64,000 nucleotides of DNA, taken from NCBI GenBank assembly GCA_002173415.2, contig NHNK02000002.1, positions 186,001 through 250,000 on the forward strand. Reading direction: 5' to 3'. The stretch is from Marinomonas agarivorans (GTDB taxonomy: Bacteria > Pseudomonadota > Gammaproteobacteria > Pseudomonadales > Marinomonadaceae). The notes under the pieces were generated by a model. That model did not search any database. It saw only the letters and a program-made list of their open reading frames with translations, and had not been told where the DNA came from. The position numbers and the translations under genes are program-made. Shown here in pieces: positions 26,485 to 35,634 of the stretch; positions within the stretch are counted from its first letter, which is position 1; each line of letters begins with the position of its first letter.

Positions 26485-27090
26485 ATGTACGTTAATTCTG
26501 AAGAGGCGTTGAGAAAACTATATGGTTTCCCTAAGGGGCGAGCGGTTCAAAAACAGTTAAGTGCACTAGAGAAACATACGATTAACTTCATCGGGCATTC
26601 ACCATTTTTCACCTTGTCGACCTATAATCGTGATGGATTTGTTGATTGTTCGCCTCGTGGAGGAAAGGCCGGCTTTGTAAAAGTCGTTGATGAGCACCAT
26701 CTACTCATACCCGATTCGAAGGGCAATAATAGGCTAGATAGTCTGATTAACATTATCGAAACGGGCAATGTTGGCTGCTTATTTTTAATACCGGGTATTG
26801 ATGAAACCTTGCGAATAAACGGCACTGCTCGCATTACGACAAATACGGATTATTTATCTCTGTTTCGCGAAGAAAAAAATCCCCCCAAAACATGCCTTGA
26901 AGTCGAAATAACAGAGGTCTTTCTTCACTGTGCTAAAGCTCTGATGCGTTCGGCATTATGGGATAGTGATGCACAAATTCAGCGCCCAGATTTTCCAACG
27001 ATGGGGCAGATGATTAACGATCAAATTGGCGAGAATGATACGCCAGAGTCACAAGTTGAGATGGTGGCTCGATACCAAAAAGATCTTTAA
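26485..27090 (+). CDS. Pyridoxamine 5'-phosphate oxidase-family flavoprotein
   Basis: The 201-residue protein belongs to the FMN-binding split-barrel family of the MSMEG_1061/DR2398 type. Visible blocks are FFTLSTYNRDGFVDCSPRGGKAGFV (about residues 40-65), LLIPDSKGNNRLDSL and a C-terminal KALMRSALWD. Members bind FMN or F420; the substrate is unknown. An AGGAG Shine-Dalgarno lies about 7 bp before the ATG. It converges on rnt. Confidence 0.88.
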   Translation: MYVNSEEALRKLYGFPKGRAVQKQLSALEKHTINFIGHSPFFTLSTYNRDGFVDCSPRGGKAGFVKVVDEHHLLIPDSKGNNRLDSLINIIETGNVGCLFLIPGIDETLRINGTARITTNTDYLSLFREEKNPPKTCLEVEITEVFLHCAKALMRSALWDSDAQIQRPDFPTMGQMINDQIGENDTPESQVEMVARYQKDL

Positions 27091-27099
27091 ATATATCGC

Positions 27100-27777
27100 C
27101 TATGAATCCATAAAAGACGACATGGTGTCAGGGGCGTCATTGGCCAATTGCCAACCTCCCAAACGCTGCCAGCGGTTGACGATTTCGCAAAACAATTCGG
27201 CTGTTTTTTCGGTATCGTATTTTGCTGAATGTGCTTCAGCATTGCTGAAGCTAATTCCTGCACTTTCGCAGGCTTTCGCCAAGACGGTTTGCCCGAATGC
27301 AAGGCCAGCTAGTGTTGCTGTATCAAAACTTGAAAAGGGGTGAAATGGGCTACGTTTTATCTCGCACCGTTCAATCGCTGCATTTAAAAAACCATGATCA
27401 AATGCGGCATTATGACCAACCAAAATTGCACGGCTACAATCAACAGACTTTAATTCTTTACGAACTTTGGAAAAAAGTTGCCCTAAGGCTTCGGACTCCG
27501 GCATATCAATACGGTCAGGGTCAAAAGGGTCAATACCGGTAAATTCTAATGCTGCTTTTTCTAGGTTAGCGCCTTCAAAGGGGCGAATAAAAAATTCCAG
27601 TGTTTCATGGATGTAAAGCTCGCCGTTTTCGTCCATTCTTAAAATACTAGCGGCTAATTCTAATAGCGCATCCGTTTTATTATTAAAGCCTGCGGTTTCG
27701 ACGTCGATAACAATAGGAAGAAAGCCACGGAATCTGTTTTTTATTGCGTGGGGATTTGAATGCTGGTGGTTTGACAA
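27100..27777 (-). CDS. rnt: Ribonuclease T
   Basis: RNase T trims the 3' ends of tRNA and other stable RNAs and also acts on single-stranded DNA ends. The 225-residue protein has the DEDDh motifs: DVETAGF (Asp25, Glu27), [13 protein letters not shown] near 130 and [15 protein letters not shown] near 195. Length and start ([14 protein letters not shown]) match the family. Its divergent neighbour is motY, the gene order seen in pseudomonads. Confidence 0.97.
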   Translation of the reverse strand: MSNHQHSNPHAIKNRFRGFLPIVIDVETAGFNNKTDALLELAASILRMDENGELYIHETLEFFIRPFEGANLEKAALEFTGIDPFDPDRIDMPESEALGQLFSKVRKELKSVDCSRAILVGHNAAFDHGFLNAAIERCEIKRSPFHPFSSFDTATLAGLAFGQTVLAKACESAGISFSNAEAHSAKYDTEKTAELFCEIVNRWQRLGGWQLANDAPDTMSSFMDS

Positions 27778-27855
27778 GATATGATCCTTAACTATGCCAC
27801 TTGTTTATAAAGTTATTGCTGCATTAATCACAGCATAACACATTTGTTTGCTTGT

Positions 27856-28752
27856 ATGAGACATCTAATGGTAAATGCTTTATCGATCTTTTTTAACATT
27901 GTGCTCCTTTGTTTTGTTGCCACGCTGAATGCGGCACCTCAGTCTTTGATACGTTATCAATCCAGTTTGCATGAAGCACAGTGGTTATTAAGCGGTGATA
28001 TTTTTTCCTGTAGTTTGCGCCATCCTATTCCTCATTATGGTGAAGGGCATTTTATAAAAAATGCTGGAGAGCCGATGAAGTTTATTCTTGATCCAGGTAA
28101 TGAAAAGTTGGGGCCTGGGCGACTGTATATTATTTCACAGGCACCAGACTGGTCACCTGGTTTAAAACCAGAAACACTGGATGTCATGCCTTACCCAGGT
28201 TACGGTTTGAATGTGGAGGTTGGTGGTAAAGTGGCTGAACGCATGTTGACTAGCTTAACGAGAGGTTTGCAACCGACTGTGGCCGGTATGGCATGGGAAA
28301 GTAGCCGAGAAACGGTTGAAGTTTCGTTGTCTAATATTAATTTTCCACCTGCATACGATGAGTTTCGTCGTTGTATGGCAAAACTTCTGCCTGTCAATTA
28401 CGAACAAATTGCCCGATCTGCCGTTTTATTTCCTGAGAATGGTTCTGCTTTAACAAAGCGTATGAAGGACCGTTTGGATTTGGTCGCCTTGTATGTTGCT
28501 AATGACCCTTCTGTTGAGTACATCTACATCGATGGTCATACAGATTCCATCGGTTCCCGTCGTGACAACCGTGAGCTTTCTAAACTACGGGCAGAAGCGG
28601 TAACCAAATATTTATTGGAGCAAGGTGTAGAGGTAGAAAAAATAATTTCTCGTTACCATGGTGAACGCTATCCTGCAATTGATAATAATAAACGCAGCAG
28701 TCGTGAGCGGAATCGTCGAGTCACTATTCGTTTAGAAAAAGCCTCAACCTAG
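27856..28752 (+). CDS. motY: Sodium-driven flagellar motor protein MotY
   Basis: MotY forms the T-ring of the flagellar motor and anchors the stator to peptidoglycan. After a signal peptide (cleavage near ATLNA), the N-terminal domain shows the MotY pattern (RYQSSLHEAQWLLSG, CSLRHPIPHYGEGHF). The C-terminal OmpA-type peptidoglycan-binding domain carries YIDGHTDSIGSRRDNRELSKLRAEA near residue 230. ATGs at 27856 and 27868 are both possible starts (27868 has GAGA 6 bp upstream); a TTG at 27844 is less likely. The stop codon lies in a 24-bp duplication. Confidence 0.9.
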   Translation: MRHLMVNALSIFFNIVLLCFVATLNAAPQSLIRYQSSLHEAQWLLSGDIFSCSLRHPIPHYGEGHFIKNAGEPMKFILDPGNEKLGPGRLYIISQAPDWSPGLKPETLDVMPYPGYGLNVEVGGKVAERMLTSLTRGLQPTVAGMAWESSRETVEVSLSNINFPPAYDEFRRCMAKLLPVNYEQIARSAVLFPENGSALTKRMKDRLDLVALYVANDPSVEYIYIDGHTDSIGSRRDNRELSKLRAEAVTKYLLEQGVEVEKIISRYHGERYPAIDNNKRSSRERNRRVTIRLEKAST

Positions 28753-28777
28753 CCGCTTAGAAAAAGCGTCAATCTAG
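28729..28777. repeat. 24-bp duplication carrying the motY stop codon
   Basis: 28729-28752 and 28754-28777 match at 21 of 24 positions (period 25). The first copy ends with the motY TAG; the second copy has an equivalent TAG outside the gene. Confidence 0.85.
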
Positions 28778-28801
28778 ATCAAAAATATCATTCTTTCTAG
28801 T

Positions 28802-28840
28802 AGTAACTAGGGCCTTATACATAAGGCCCTAGTTACTTTT
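28802..28840 (+). terminator. Terminator of motY
   Basis: A perfect 16-bp stem (AGTAACTAGGGCCTTA with its complement) and a 4-base loop are followed by a short T-run. Confidence 0.9.
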
Positions 28841-28971
28841 GTCAGTAAAAGATGGTTTTATAACCGTTCGGTGATGTGAGCACGTCGGAAAAATTAATAA
28901 TCGCACGGTAAGGCTTGCTAAGCTTATGGCTTGACCCTAAACTAGGCCTCTATTTTTCAAAGCCTTTTTGA

Positions 28972-28989
28972 TGTATGCGTTCGCATACA
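28972..28989. promoter_or_regulatory. Perfect 18-bp palindrome upstream of argG (operator candidate)
   Basis: TGTATGCGTTCGCATACA is symmetrical (8+2+8) and ends 61 bp before the argG ATG. Its size and outer TG-AT/AT-CA pattern resemble an ARG box, but the GC-rich centre does not fit the ArgR consensus well. Confidence 0.45.
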
Positions 28990-29050
28990 AATGACATCAT
29001 TAGCATTAGTGATGTTGATATGTAAGATTTCATTTGGGAGTAAATACGTA

Positions 29051-30283
29051 ATGTCTAACGTGAATAAGGTGGTTTTAGCCTATTCTGGTGGTTTGGACAC
29101 TTCAGTTATTGTGAAGTGGTTGCAAGAAGAGTATCAGTGTGAAGTGGTGACATTTACTGCTGACCTAGGTCAAGGTGAAGAAGTTGAACCTGCTCGTGCT
29201 AAAGCTGAAGCGTTAGGCATTAAAGAAATTTATATTGAAGATTTGCGCGAAGAATTCGTTCGTGACTTCGTTTTCCCCATGTTCCGTGCCAACACGATTT
29301 ATGAAGGCGAGTACTTATTGGGTACATCCATTGCCCGTCCACTTATTTCCAAACGCCTAATTGAAATTGCCAATGAAACTGGTGCAGATGCGATTGCCCA
29401 CGGTGCAACAGGTAAAGGAAATGACCAAGTACGTTTTGAGCTAGGTGCATACGCACTAAAACCAGGTATTAAAGTGATTGCCCCTTGGCGCGAATGGGAT
29501 TTGACCTCCCGTGAAACCTTAATGGCGTATTGTGAAAAGCACCAAATTCCGGTTGATTTTTCATCAAGTAAGAAAAAGTCCCCTTACTCAATGGATGCCA
29601 ACTTGCTGCATATCTCTTATGAAGGCGATATGTTAGAAGACCCTTGGACCGAAGCTGAGAATGATATGTGGCGTTGGTCTGTTTCGTCAGAAGAAGCACC
29701 TGATGAGCCGACTTATATTGAAATTGGTTATGAAAAAGGTGATCCAGTTTCCATTAATGGCGAAAGAATGACGCCAGCGACTATTCTTGAAACACTAAAT
29801 AAAATTGGTGGTGCGAATGGAATTGGTCGCGTCGACATTGTCGAGAACCGCTTTGTTGGTATGAAGGCACGTGGTTGTTATGAAACACCTGGCGGCACCA
29901 TTATGATGAGAGCTCACAGAGCGATTGAATCTGTTACCTTAGACCGTGAAGCAGCCCATTTGAAAGACGAGCTCATGCCTCGTTACGCCAAGTTAATTTA
30001 CAATGGTTTTTGGTGGTCTGAAGAGCGTCGCATGTTACAAGCCGCTATTGATGCATCTCAACTTTATGTTAATGGCACCGTTCGTCTGAAATTATATAAA
30101 GGTAATGTTAGTGTGGTTGGGCGTCAGTCACCTAATAGTCTCTTCGATAGTTCCATTGCAACATTTGAAGATGACGCAGGCGCTTATGATCAAAAAGATG
30201 CGGAAGGCTTTATAAAATTAAATGCATTGCGTATGCGTATTGCAGCGCAAAAAGGTCGTGGATTTTTAGATTCAGATCAGTAA
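29051..30283 (+). CDS. argG: Argininosuccinate synthase
   Basis: ArgG joins citrulline and aspartate with ATP, the penultimate step of arginine synthesis. The ATP-binding SGGLDTSV motif lies at residues ~12-19, and [27 protein letters not shown] and [14 protein letters not shown] follow in order. The frame is open from 28991, but [14 protein letters not shown] at 29051 is the family start and has GGGAG upstream, giving 410 residues. A perfect palindrome precedes the gene and a terminator follows. Confidence 0.97.
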   Translation: MSNVNKVVLAYSGGLDTSVIVKWLQEEYQCEVVTFTADLGQGEEVEPARAKAEALGIKEIYIEDLREEFVRDFVFPMFRANTIYEGEYLLGTSIARPLISKRLIEIANETGADAIAHGATGKGNDQVRFELGAYALKPGIKVIAPWREWDLTSRETLMAYCEKHQIPVDFSSSKKKSPYSMDANLLHISYEGDMLEDPWTEAENDMWRWSVSSEEAPDEPTYIEIGYEKGDPVSINGERMTPATILETLNKIGGANGIGRVDIVENRFVGMKARGCYETPGGTIMMRAHRAIESVTLDREAAHLKDELMPRYAKLIYNGFWWSEERRMLQAAIDASQLYVNGTVRLKLYKGNVSVVGRQSPNSLFDSSIATFEDDAGAYDQKDAEGFIKLNALRMRIAAQKGRGFLDSDQ

Positions 30284-30302
30284 CAAATACGGTTATTTTG
30301 AT

Positions 30303-30336
30303 AGCGCCCCTGTTCGTTTGAACTGGGGCGCTTTTT
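30303..30336 (+). terminator. Terminator of argG
   Basis: AGCGCCCC pairs with GGGGCGCT, with an inner GTTC/GAAC extension and a T-run of five. Confidence 0.9.
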
Positions 30337-30385
30337 ATTGTTGTGCATATGGTCAGGAATGTTTTACATTGTCAGTTAGCTGATG

Positions 30386-30418
30386 TGTAATGTGGCCAGA
30401 CTGTAATTGTGGCCAGAC
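30386..30418. repeat. 16/17-bp tandem duplication between argG and rbsK
   Basis: TGTAATGTGGCCAGAC is followed directly by TGTAATTGTGGCCAGAC, differing by one inserted T. Confidence 0.85.
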
Positions 30419-30451
30419 ATGAAATGCCTGCTAAGTGTTAGAGGAACATAA

Positions 30452-31366
30452 ATGACAATATTTAATTTTGGCTCAATCAATTTAGATCATCTTTATCAGC
30501 TTGATCATTTTGTACGACCCGGTGAAACAATCGCCTCGAACCGCTATCAATGTTTGCTTGGTGGCAAAGGGGCAAATCAATCTGTTGCTCTAGCAAAAGC
30601 AGGCGCAAAGGTTAAGCATGTTGGGGCAATTCATCGAAATGATCAGGCTATTATCGAACAACTGCAAACGTTAGGTGTTGCTACAGAGCTAATTGCGCAG
30701 ATCGATGTGCCAACTGGGCATGCCATAATTCAACTGGATAAAGGGGCCGAAAATGCCATTATTCTTTATCAAGGCGCAAATCACGCATTAACGGAACAGC
30801 AAGTAGATCAAGTGCTATCTCAAGCCGAGGTTGGAGATTGGGTATTATTGCAGAATGAAACCAATCTTATTGACTATATTGTACGTCAAGCAAAACAACA
30901 CCAGTTGAAAGTGGCATTTAATCCGGCTCCTATGGATGTCGTTTTAGCGAAGTCAGTATTAAACGACATTGACTTATTGATTGTGAACGAAGTAGAAGCA
31001 ATGGATTTACTTGATGTTCCCACCGTGGATGAAGCTATAAAAGCATTGCCCATACATTACCCTGAGTTATCAGTACTCATGACACTTGGTAAAGCCGGTG
31101 TGCATTACTTCAGCCAACAGAATAGTTTAAAAGTGGAGGCATTTCGTGTGAATGCTGTCGATACGACCGCAGCAGGTGACACATTTATTGGCTATTGTTT
31201 GGCTGCTTTATCGACATTGTCTGTATTTGATGATGACAGTCTGTTGAACGCACTACAGCGAGCGTGCGCAGCATCGGCAATATGTGTGACACGATTGGGG
31301 GCTGCTGAATCAATACCAACAGCCCAAGAAGTAGCAGACTTTTTGCAACAGAATAAGACGCCTTAG
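30452..31366 (+). CDS. rbsK: Ribokinase
   Basis: Ribokinase makes ribose 5-phosphate from free ribose. The PfkB-family signatures are GGKGANQSVALAKAGA near residue 40 and DTTAAGDTFIGY near 235, with catalytic Asp in TAAGD. The 304-residue length is normal. GAGGA lies 6 bp before the ATG. A nucleoside hydrolase follows in the same direction, so the likely job is to phosphorylate the ribose released from salvaged nucleosides rather than ribose brought in by a dedicated transporter, none of which is present. Confidence 0.95.
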   Translation: MTIFNFGSINLDHLYQLDHFVRPGETIASNRYQCLLGGKGANQSVALAKAGAKVKHVGAIHRNDQAIIEQLQTLGVATELIAQIDVPTGHAIIQLDKGAENAIILYQGANHALTEQQVDQVLSQAEVGDWVLLQNETNLIDYIVRQAKQHQLKVAFNPAPMDVVLAKSVLNDIDLLIVNEVEAMDLLDVPTVDEAIKALPIHYPELSVLMTLGKAGVHYFSQQNSLKVEAFRVNAVDTTAAGDTFIGYCLAALSTLSVFDDDSLLNALQRACAASAICVTRLGAAESIPTAQEVADFLQQNKTP

Positions 31367-31456
31367 TTAACTGACTCAATGAATAAACCATGCAATACAA
31401 ATTGGCAGACGGCATAAGCGCCGTTGGTAAACGACATAAAAAATAGGAACAAAATA

Positions 31457-32401
31457 ATGGCTCGAAAAATAATTATTGATACAGACCCTGGTATTGATGA
31501 TGCAATGGCAATTTTATTTGCTTACAAGGCAAAAGAAATCGACGTATTAGGGCTAACAACGACATTTGGTAATGTGCCTGTTGTTAAAGCAACCGAAAAT
31601 GCATTGATTTTGAATGCGGTTGCTGGGGTCGATGTTCCGGTAGCTCAAGGCGTAGATAAACCTTTACAAACACCGCCTCGACCTCATCCAGACTTTGTGC
31701 ATGGTAAAGATGGCTTTGGTAACATCAATTGGCCGGCCACGCAAAATAAACCTCTCGATATCAGTGCTGCACAATTTATTGTCGATACGGTTCGTCGCTA
31801 CCCAGGGGAAGTTACTCTTGTTGCATTAGGGCCCTTAGGAAATCTAGCTAAAGCGCTGGAATTAGACCCAGAAGTTGCAGACTTAGTTGATGAAGTTGTT
31901 TTAATGGGCGGCGCTCATATCGAATATGGCAATGTATCGCCTGTGGCTGAGGCCAACATTATTAATGATCCCCATGCTGCCGATAAAGTGTTTACCGCCA
32001 ATTGGCAGGTAACCATGATTGGTTTGGATGTCACCCATCAAGTATTGCTAGACAATAAAGTATTAGAGCGTATTAAGCAGGCCAATCCTGTAGATGGCGA
32101 CTTCTTGTATCAAGCGGCGCAGCACTATATTAACTTTTATAGTGAAAAATTTGGTGTAGAAGGCTGTTACTTCCATGATGCTTCAACCATTGCCTACATC
32201 CTGGAGCCAGGTTTATTTGGTGTTGAGTTAGGCTCTGTTCGAGTGGCCTGTGAAGGTGTTGCGATTGGTCAGACAATTGTCGCTCCAGCGTCTATGTCAT
32301 TCCCTGAACCTGCTTGGGATAATGTGCCGCATACACAAGTTTGCATGGAAGTGGATGATCAGGCGTTATTAGCGTTATTCGAAACAACACTAACTCAGTA
32401 A
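31457..32401 (+). CDS. Inosine-uridine type nucleoside hydrolase
   Basis: It cleaves N-ribosidic bonds of nucleosides into base and ribose. The calcium-binding DTDPGIDDAMAI motif is at residues ~6-17; further ligands occur in ALGPLGNLA, VLMGGA and HDASTIAYIL. The 314-residue form starts at ATG 31457 with AGGA 8 bp upstream; the TTG-led extension from 31424 lacks support. It follows rbsK by 90 bp and forms a nucleoside-salvage pair with it. The base specificity (purine or pyrimidine) cannot be read from sequence. Confidence 0.93.
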   Translation: MARKIIIDTDPGIDDAMAILFAYKAKEIDVLGLTTTFGNVPVVKATENALILNAVAGVDVPVAQGVDKPLQTPPRPHPDFVHGKDGFGNINWPATQNKPLDISAAQFIVDTVRRYPGEVTLVALGPLGNLAKALELDPEVADLVDEVVLMGGAHIEYGNVSPVAEANIINDPHAADKVFTANWQVTMIGLDVTHQVLLDNKVLERIKQANPVDGDFLYQAAQHYINFYSEKFGVEGCYFHDASTIAYILEPGLFGVELGSVRVACEGVAIGQTIVAPASMSFPEPAWDNVPHTQVCMEVDDQALLALFETTLTQ

Positions 32402-32410
32402 TCGAGCATT

Positions 32411-32447
32411 AAAAAAGCAGACCGTTCGTCTCAGGGTCTGCTTTTTT
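32411..32447 (+). terminator. Terminator of the nucleoside hydrolase gene
   Basis: AAAAAAGCAGACC pairs with GGTCTGCTTTTTT around an ~11-base loop. The A and T runs would let it work in both directions, serving also the convergent gene at 32470. Confidence 0.9.
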
Positions 32448-32469
32448 AGAATGCGAACTCATATCTACT

Positions 32470-32796
32470 TTACGTATTATCTTTGATGTAGCGCTTTATA
32501 AAACGCTTGTTTTGATCGCTTATTTTCTCGAAATTAAAGGTAATGTAATGCTTGTCAAACTCATTCAAAATATCAGTCTTGGGAATGCAAATCGCTTTGA
32601 TGGTTTCCATATCACTGTGATTAATTGCATCAATCACTAAAAGGCTTTTTTTGCAACCTTTCAATCCCGTTGGGGTTTCAATTTCAATTGAATCCTCTGA
32701 AATTTGGATACAATGCATTGGGTGAATTTCGCCATTGGTTAGTTGAAGTTTGCCACTCCAATAACAAGGGATATGACTTTCTTTAATTTTATGCAT
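32470..32796 (-). CDS. Small protein, possibly a degenerate PilZ domain
   Basis: The 108 residues are mostly beta strands with a closing helix (QNKRFIKRYI), reminiscent of PilZ proteins, but the RxxxR and D/NxSxxG c-di-GMP motifs are missing. If it is PilZ-like, it probably does not bind c-di-GMP. The start ATG at 32796 has AGGAAA upstream. It stands alone. Identity uncertain. Confidence 0.55.
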   Translation of the reverse strand: MHKIKESHIPCYWSGKLQLTNGEIHPMHCIQISEDSIEIETPTGLKGCKKSLLVIDAINHSDMETIKAICIPKTDILNEFDKHYITFNFEKISDQNKRFIKRYIKDNT

Positions 32797-33019
32797 ACCT
32801 TTATTTCCTTAAATTCAGCTTAAAATCAACAACAGAAAACTTGTAAATACAGAGCTTCTCATATTGCTTTAAAGTAAAAAATAAACCAAGTCTATCACCG
32901 CTTTTTTGGAGCATATTTACAATATATTGCATAATTTTGTGATATTTAACTGTCTTATTTTTGTCATTAGCACTCTGTATGCTGTTGGTGTCTTAATCCC
33001 AGATTGAAGGTCTAACTGT

Positions 33020-35176
33020 ATGAAAATGTTATCAATTTCGTTACTTGCTGCTGTTATTTCAGTGCAGGCGCAAGCAGATTCTTTTCAGCGTATTGCTTCT
33101 TGGCCCGTGCACAATAACTTGCCAAGTAAGTACGATATAAATACCGAAACCTCCTCAGAAATTATTACCGCTAGCAAAGATGGTAAAACACTCATTTATT
33201 CAGACAGTCCATTGGGTAGTATTGGTTTTGTTGATATTTCTAAAGCTGATGACCCTAAAGGGAAAGGCGTTCTGGGTCTCGGAGGCGAACCTACTTCCGT
33301 TGTTACATCTAAGCATTATGTCTATGCCGGTGTGAATACATCCGAAAGCTATAACAAACCTTCCGGCTTATTGGCAGCAATTAATATCAAACAACAGAAA
33401 GTGGTTTATGAATGTGGTTTAGGAGGCCAGCCTGACTCTGTTGCCGTATCAAAAGATGAGAAATATCTTGCTGTAGCGGTTGAGAATGAGCGTGATGAAG
33501 ACCTAAAAAACGGTCAATTACCACAATTGCCCGCAGGTAACCTAGTTATACTGCCCTTAGTAAAAGGGGTTCCTCAATGCGAAGATCGAAAAGTAGTAGA
33601 ACTAACAGGGTTGTCAACTATTGGTGGAAATGACCCTGAGCCAGAGTTTGTTGATTTTAATGATAAAAATGAAATCGTTGTTACCTTACAAGAAAACAAT
33701 CATCTCGTTGTGGTTAATGCAATAACAGGCCGTATTATCAATCACTTCTCTGCTGGTGCTGTTGATTTGCACGGTGTGGATGTAGATGAAGAAAGAGCAA
33801 TTCGTTTTACCGGTACACAACTAGCACGTAAGCGCGAACCTGATGCGGTGAAATGGTTAGATAATGACCGATTTGTGACTGCTAATGAAGGTGATTATGA
33901 AGGTGGGTCACGAGGCTTTACGATTTTTAGCAAAAGTGGCGATGTCCTATATGAATCCGGACTTGATATGGAATACCGTGTAATCGCTGCGGGTCATTAT
34001 CCGGATAAGCGATCGGGTAATAAAGGAATTGAGCCAGAGGGTCTTGAGGTTGCTAAGTTTGGTAAAGAAACTTACATTTTTGTTTTAGCAGAGCGAGCTG
34101 GCATGGTAGGTGTTTACCGAGATACAGGCGCTGAGCCAGAGTTTGTACAACTCTTGCCTTCTGGAATAGCCCCAGAAGGAGCGATTGCCATTCCTTCCCG
34201 TAATTTATTTATTACTGGTAATGAAAAAGATTTAATCGAAGACAAAGGACCAAGGTCACATGTCATGATTTATCAGTTAAAGAGAGAAGAGGCAACTTAC
34301 CCTCAAATAACAGCGAAAGCACAAGGGAGTAAAACCATTGGCTGGGGGGCATTATCCGGTCTAGTTGCTGACCCCAAGAAAGCAGGTTTACTGTATGCCA
34401 TAAATGATAGTTTTTATCGTAGCCAGCCTACTATTTTCACGATTGATGCCACGCGAAAACCTGCACAGATTACTCATGCAACACCGATAACTCGTGATGG
34501 AATGCCGGCACAGAAACTTGATATGGAAGGCATCACAACGGATGGTAAAGGCGGTTTTTGGATTGCATCAGAAGGTAAAACCAGCAAATTAGTTCCTCAT
34601 GCTATCTACCATGTAAATCAGAAAGGCGAAATACAACAAGAGATTCCTTTTCCCGCTGAGTTGCTCGCCGTCGAAAGACGTTTTGGTTCAGAGGGTATTA
34701 CCCGTATCGGAGACACTTTGTGGATAGCAATACAAAGAAATTGGCAAGATGATCCTGTCAATACAGTAAAATTAGTCGCTTACAACATTAAACAGAAAAC
34801 ATGGGGCGCGGTGAGATACCCGACAGAACAAACTGAGCAAGGTTGGGTTGGCCTTTCTGAAATAACCGCCTACGGTAATGACATTTACTTGATTGAGCGT
34901 GACAACCAAATTGGCGACAATGCAAAGATCAAGCGTTTATATCGAGTTGCACAAAGTGACCTTAAAATGGCTAAGTTAGGTACCAAGTTGCCTTTGGTTA
35001 AAAAGAAAATGGTTCATGATTTCTTACCAGACTTAAAAGCCCAAAATGGTTATGTGACAGATAAGATCGAAGGTTTTGCTATAGATCGTCAAGGTTACGG
35101 TTACGCCGTTACAGATAATGACGGCGTGGACGACAGTTCTGGTGAAACCTTATTTTTTTCTATCGGAAAAATGTAA
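33020..35176 (+). CDS. Secreted beta-propeller / phytase-like esterase-domain protein
   Basis: A signal peptide (MKMLSISLLAAVISVQAQA) precedes ~690 residues. The first part is propeller-like with an alkaline-phosphatase-associated 'choice of anchor' look (GIEPEGLEVAKFG, WLDNDRFVTANEGDYEGGSRGF). The C-terminal ~280 residues match the 'esterase-like activity of phytase' domain (LDMEGITTDGKGGFWIASEG, RFGSEGITRIGDTLWIAIQR, DKIEGFAIDRQGYGYAVTDNDGVDDS). It is probably periplasmic or exported and may act in organic phosphate use; no Pho box was found. Confidence 0.8.
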   Translation: MKMLSISLLAAVISVQAQADSFQRIASWPVHNNLPSKYDINTETSSEIITASKDGKTLIYSDSPLGSIGFVDISKADDPKGKGVLGLGGEPTSVVTSKHYVYAGVNTSESYNKPSGLLAAINIKQQKVVYECGLGGQPDSVAVSKDEKYLAVAVENERDEDLKNGQLPQLPAGNLVILPLVKGVPQCEDRKVVELTGLSTIGGNDPEPEFVDFNDKNEIVVTLQENNHLVVVNAITGRIINHFSAGAVDLHGVDVDEERAIRFTGTQLARKREPDAVKWLDNDRFVTANEGDYEGGSRGFTIFSKSGDVLYESGLDMEYRVIAAGHYPDKRSGNKGIEPEGLEVAKFGKETYIFVLAERAGMVGVYRDTGAEPEFVQLLPSGIAPEGAIAIPSRNLFITGNEKDLIEDKGPRSHVMIYQLKREEATYPQITAKAQGSKTIGWGALSGLVADPKKAGLLYAINDSFYRSQPTIFTIDATRKPAQITHATPITRDGMPAQKLDMEGITTDGKGGFWIASEGKTSKLVPHAIYHVNQKGEIQQEIPFPAELLAVERRFGSEGITRIGDTLWIAIQRNWQDDPVNTVKLVAYNIKQKTWGAVRYPTEQTEQGWVGLSEITAYGNDIYLIERDNQIGDNAKIKRLYRVAQSDLKMAKLGTKLPLVKKKMVHDFLPDLKAQNGYVTDKIEGFAIDRQGYGYAVTDNDGVDDSSGETLFFSIGKM

Positions 35177-35229
35177 TCTCTAAGATATTTGTCCGATAGT
35201 TATTGATTGTCTTCTATTGGGCCGTATAC

Positions 35230-35264
35230 ACGATCGGTATTATCCACAATATCGATCGTTTTTT
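35230..35264 (+). terminator. Terminator of the phytase-like gene
   Basis: A 12-bp stem with one G-U pair (ACGATCGGTATT / AATATCGATCGT) and a 6-base loop is followed by six T residues. Confidence 0.9.
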
Positions 35265-35308
35265 ATGGTAAAGTTAGTAAAAAATAGCATTTATTATTTG
35301 AGGCCATT

Positions 35309-35575
35309 ATGTTGGATCAATTTATCAAACAGTTTAGTCAGAACATAGAACAATTAAGCTCACAGCTCCCAAAACTCCCCATAGAAAAAGTGCAAGAGCA
35401 ATTGCAAGATGTTGCAAAAGTGACGTTGAATAAAATGGATCTAGTGACACGAGATGAGTTTGAAGTGCAGCAAGCAATGTTGCTTAAGTACCGAGAACGA
35501 ATTGTTCAACTTGAAGCAAAAATGCTAGAGTTAGAACAACAGGTAGCTATAAAGAATGACACGAAGAATGATTAG
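35309..35575 (+). CDS. ubiK: Ubiquinone biosynthesis accessory factor UbiK (YqiC/BMFP)
   Basis: UbiK assists ubiquinone synthesis under aerobic conditions by aiding UbiJ and the Ubi complex. The 88-residue protein is a BMFP-family coiled coil: amphipathic N-terminus (MLDQFIKQFSQNIEQL), then LVTRDEFEVQQAMLLKYRERI and a Leu/Glu zipper. GAGG stands 5 bp before the ATG. comM follows 59 bp later, as in many gammaproteobacteria. Confidence 0.93.
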   Translation: MLDQFIKQFSQNIEQLSSQLPKLPIEKVQEQLQDVAKVTLNKMDLVTRDEFEVQQAMLLKYRERIVQLEAKMLELEQQVAIKNDTKND

Positions 35576-35634
35576 TTACCTAAACTGAATAAAAATGAAA
35601 CCAAAGCAATAGCAGATAAGATCAAGGAGAGATC

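Noticed and set aside
28991-29050. 20-residue N-terminal extension of ArgG
   Set aside because: The extension is not part of the family, overlaps the promoter/operator area, and the ATG at 29051 has GGGAG upstream.
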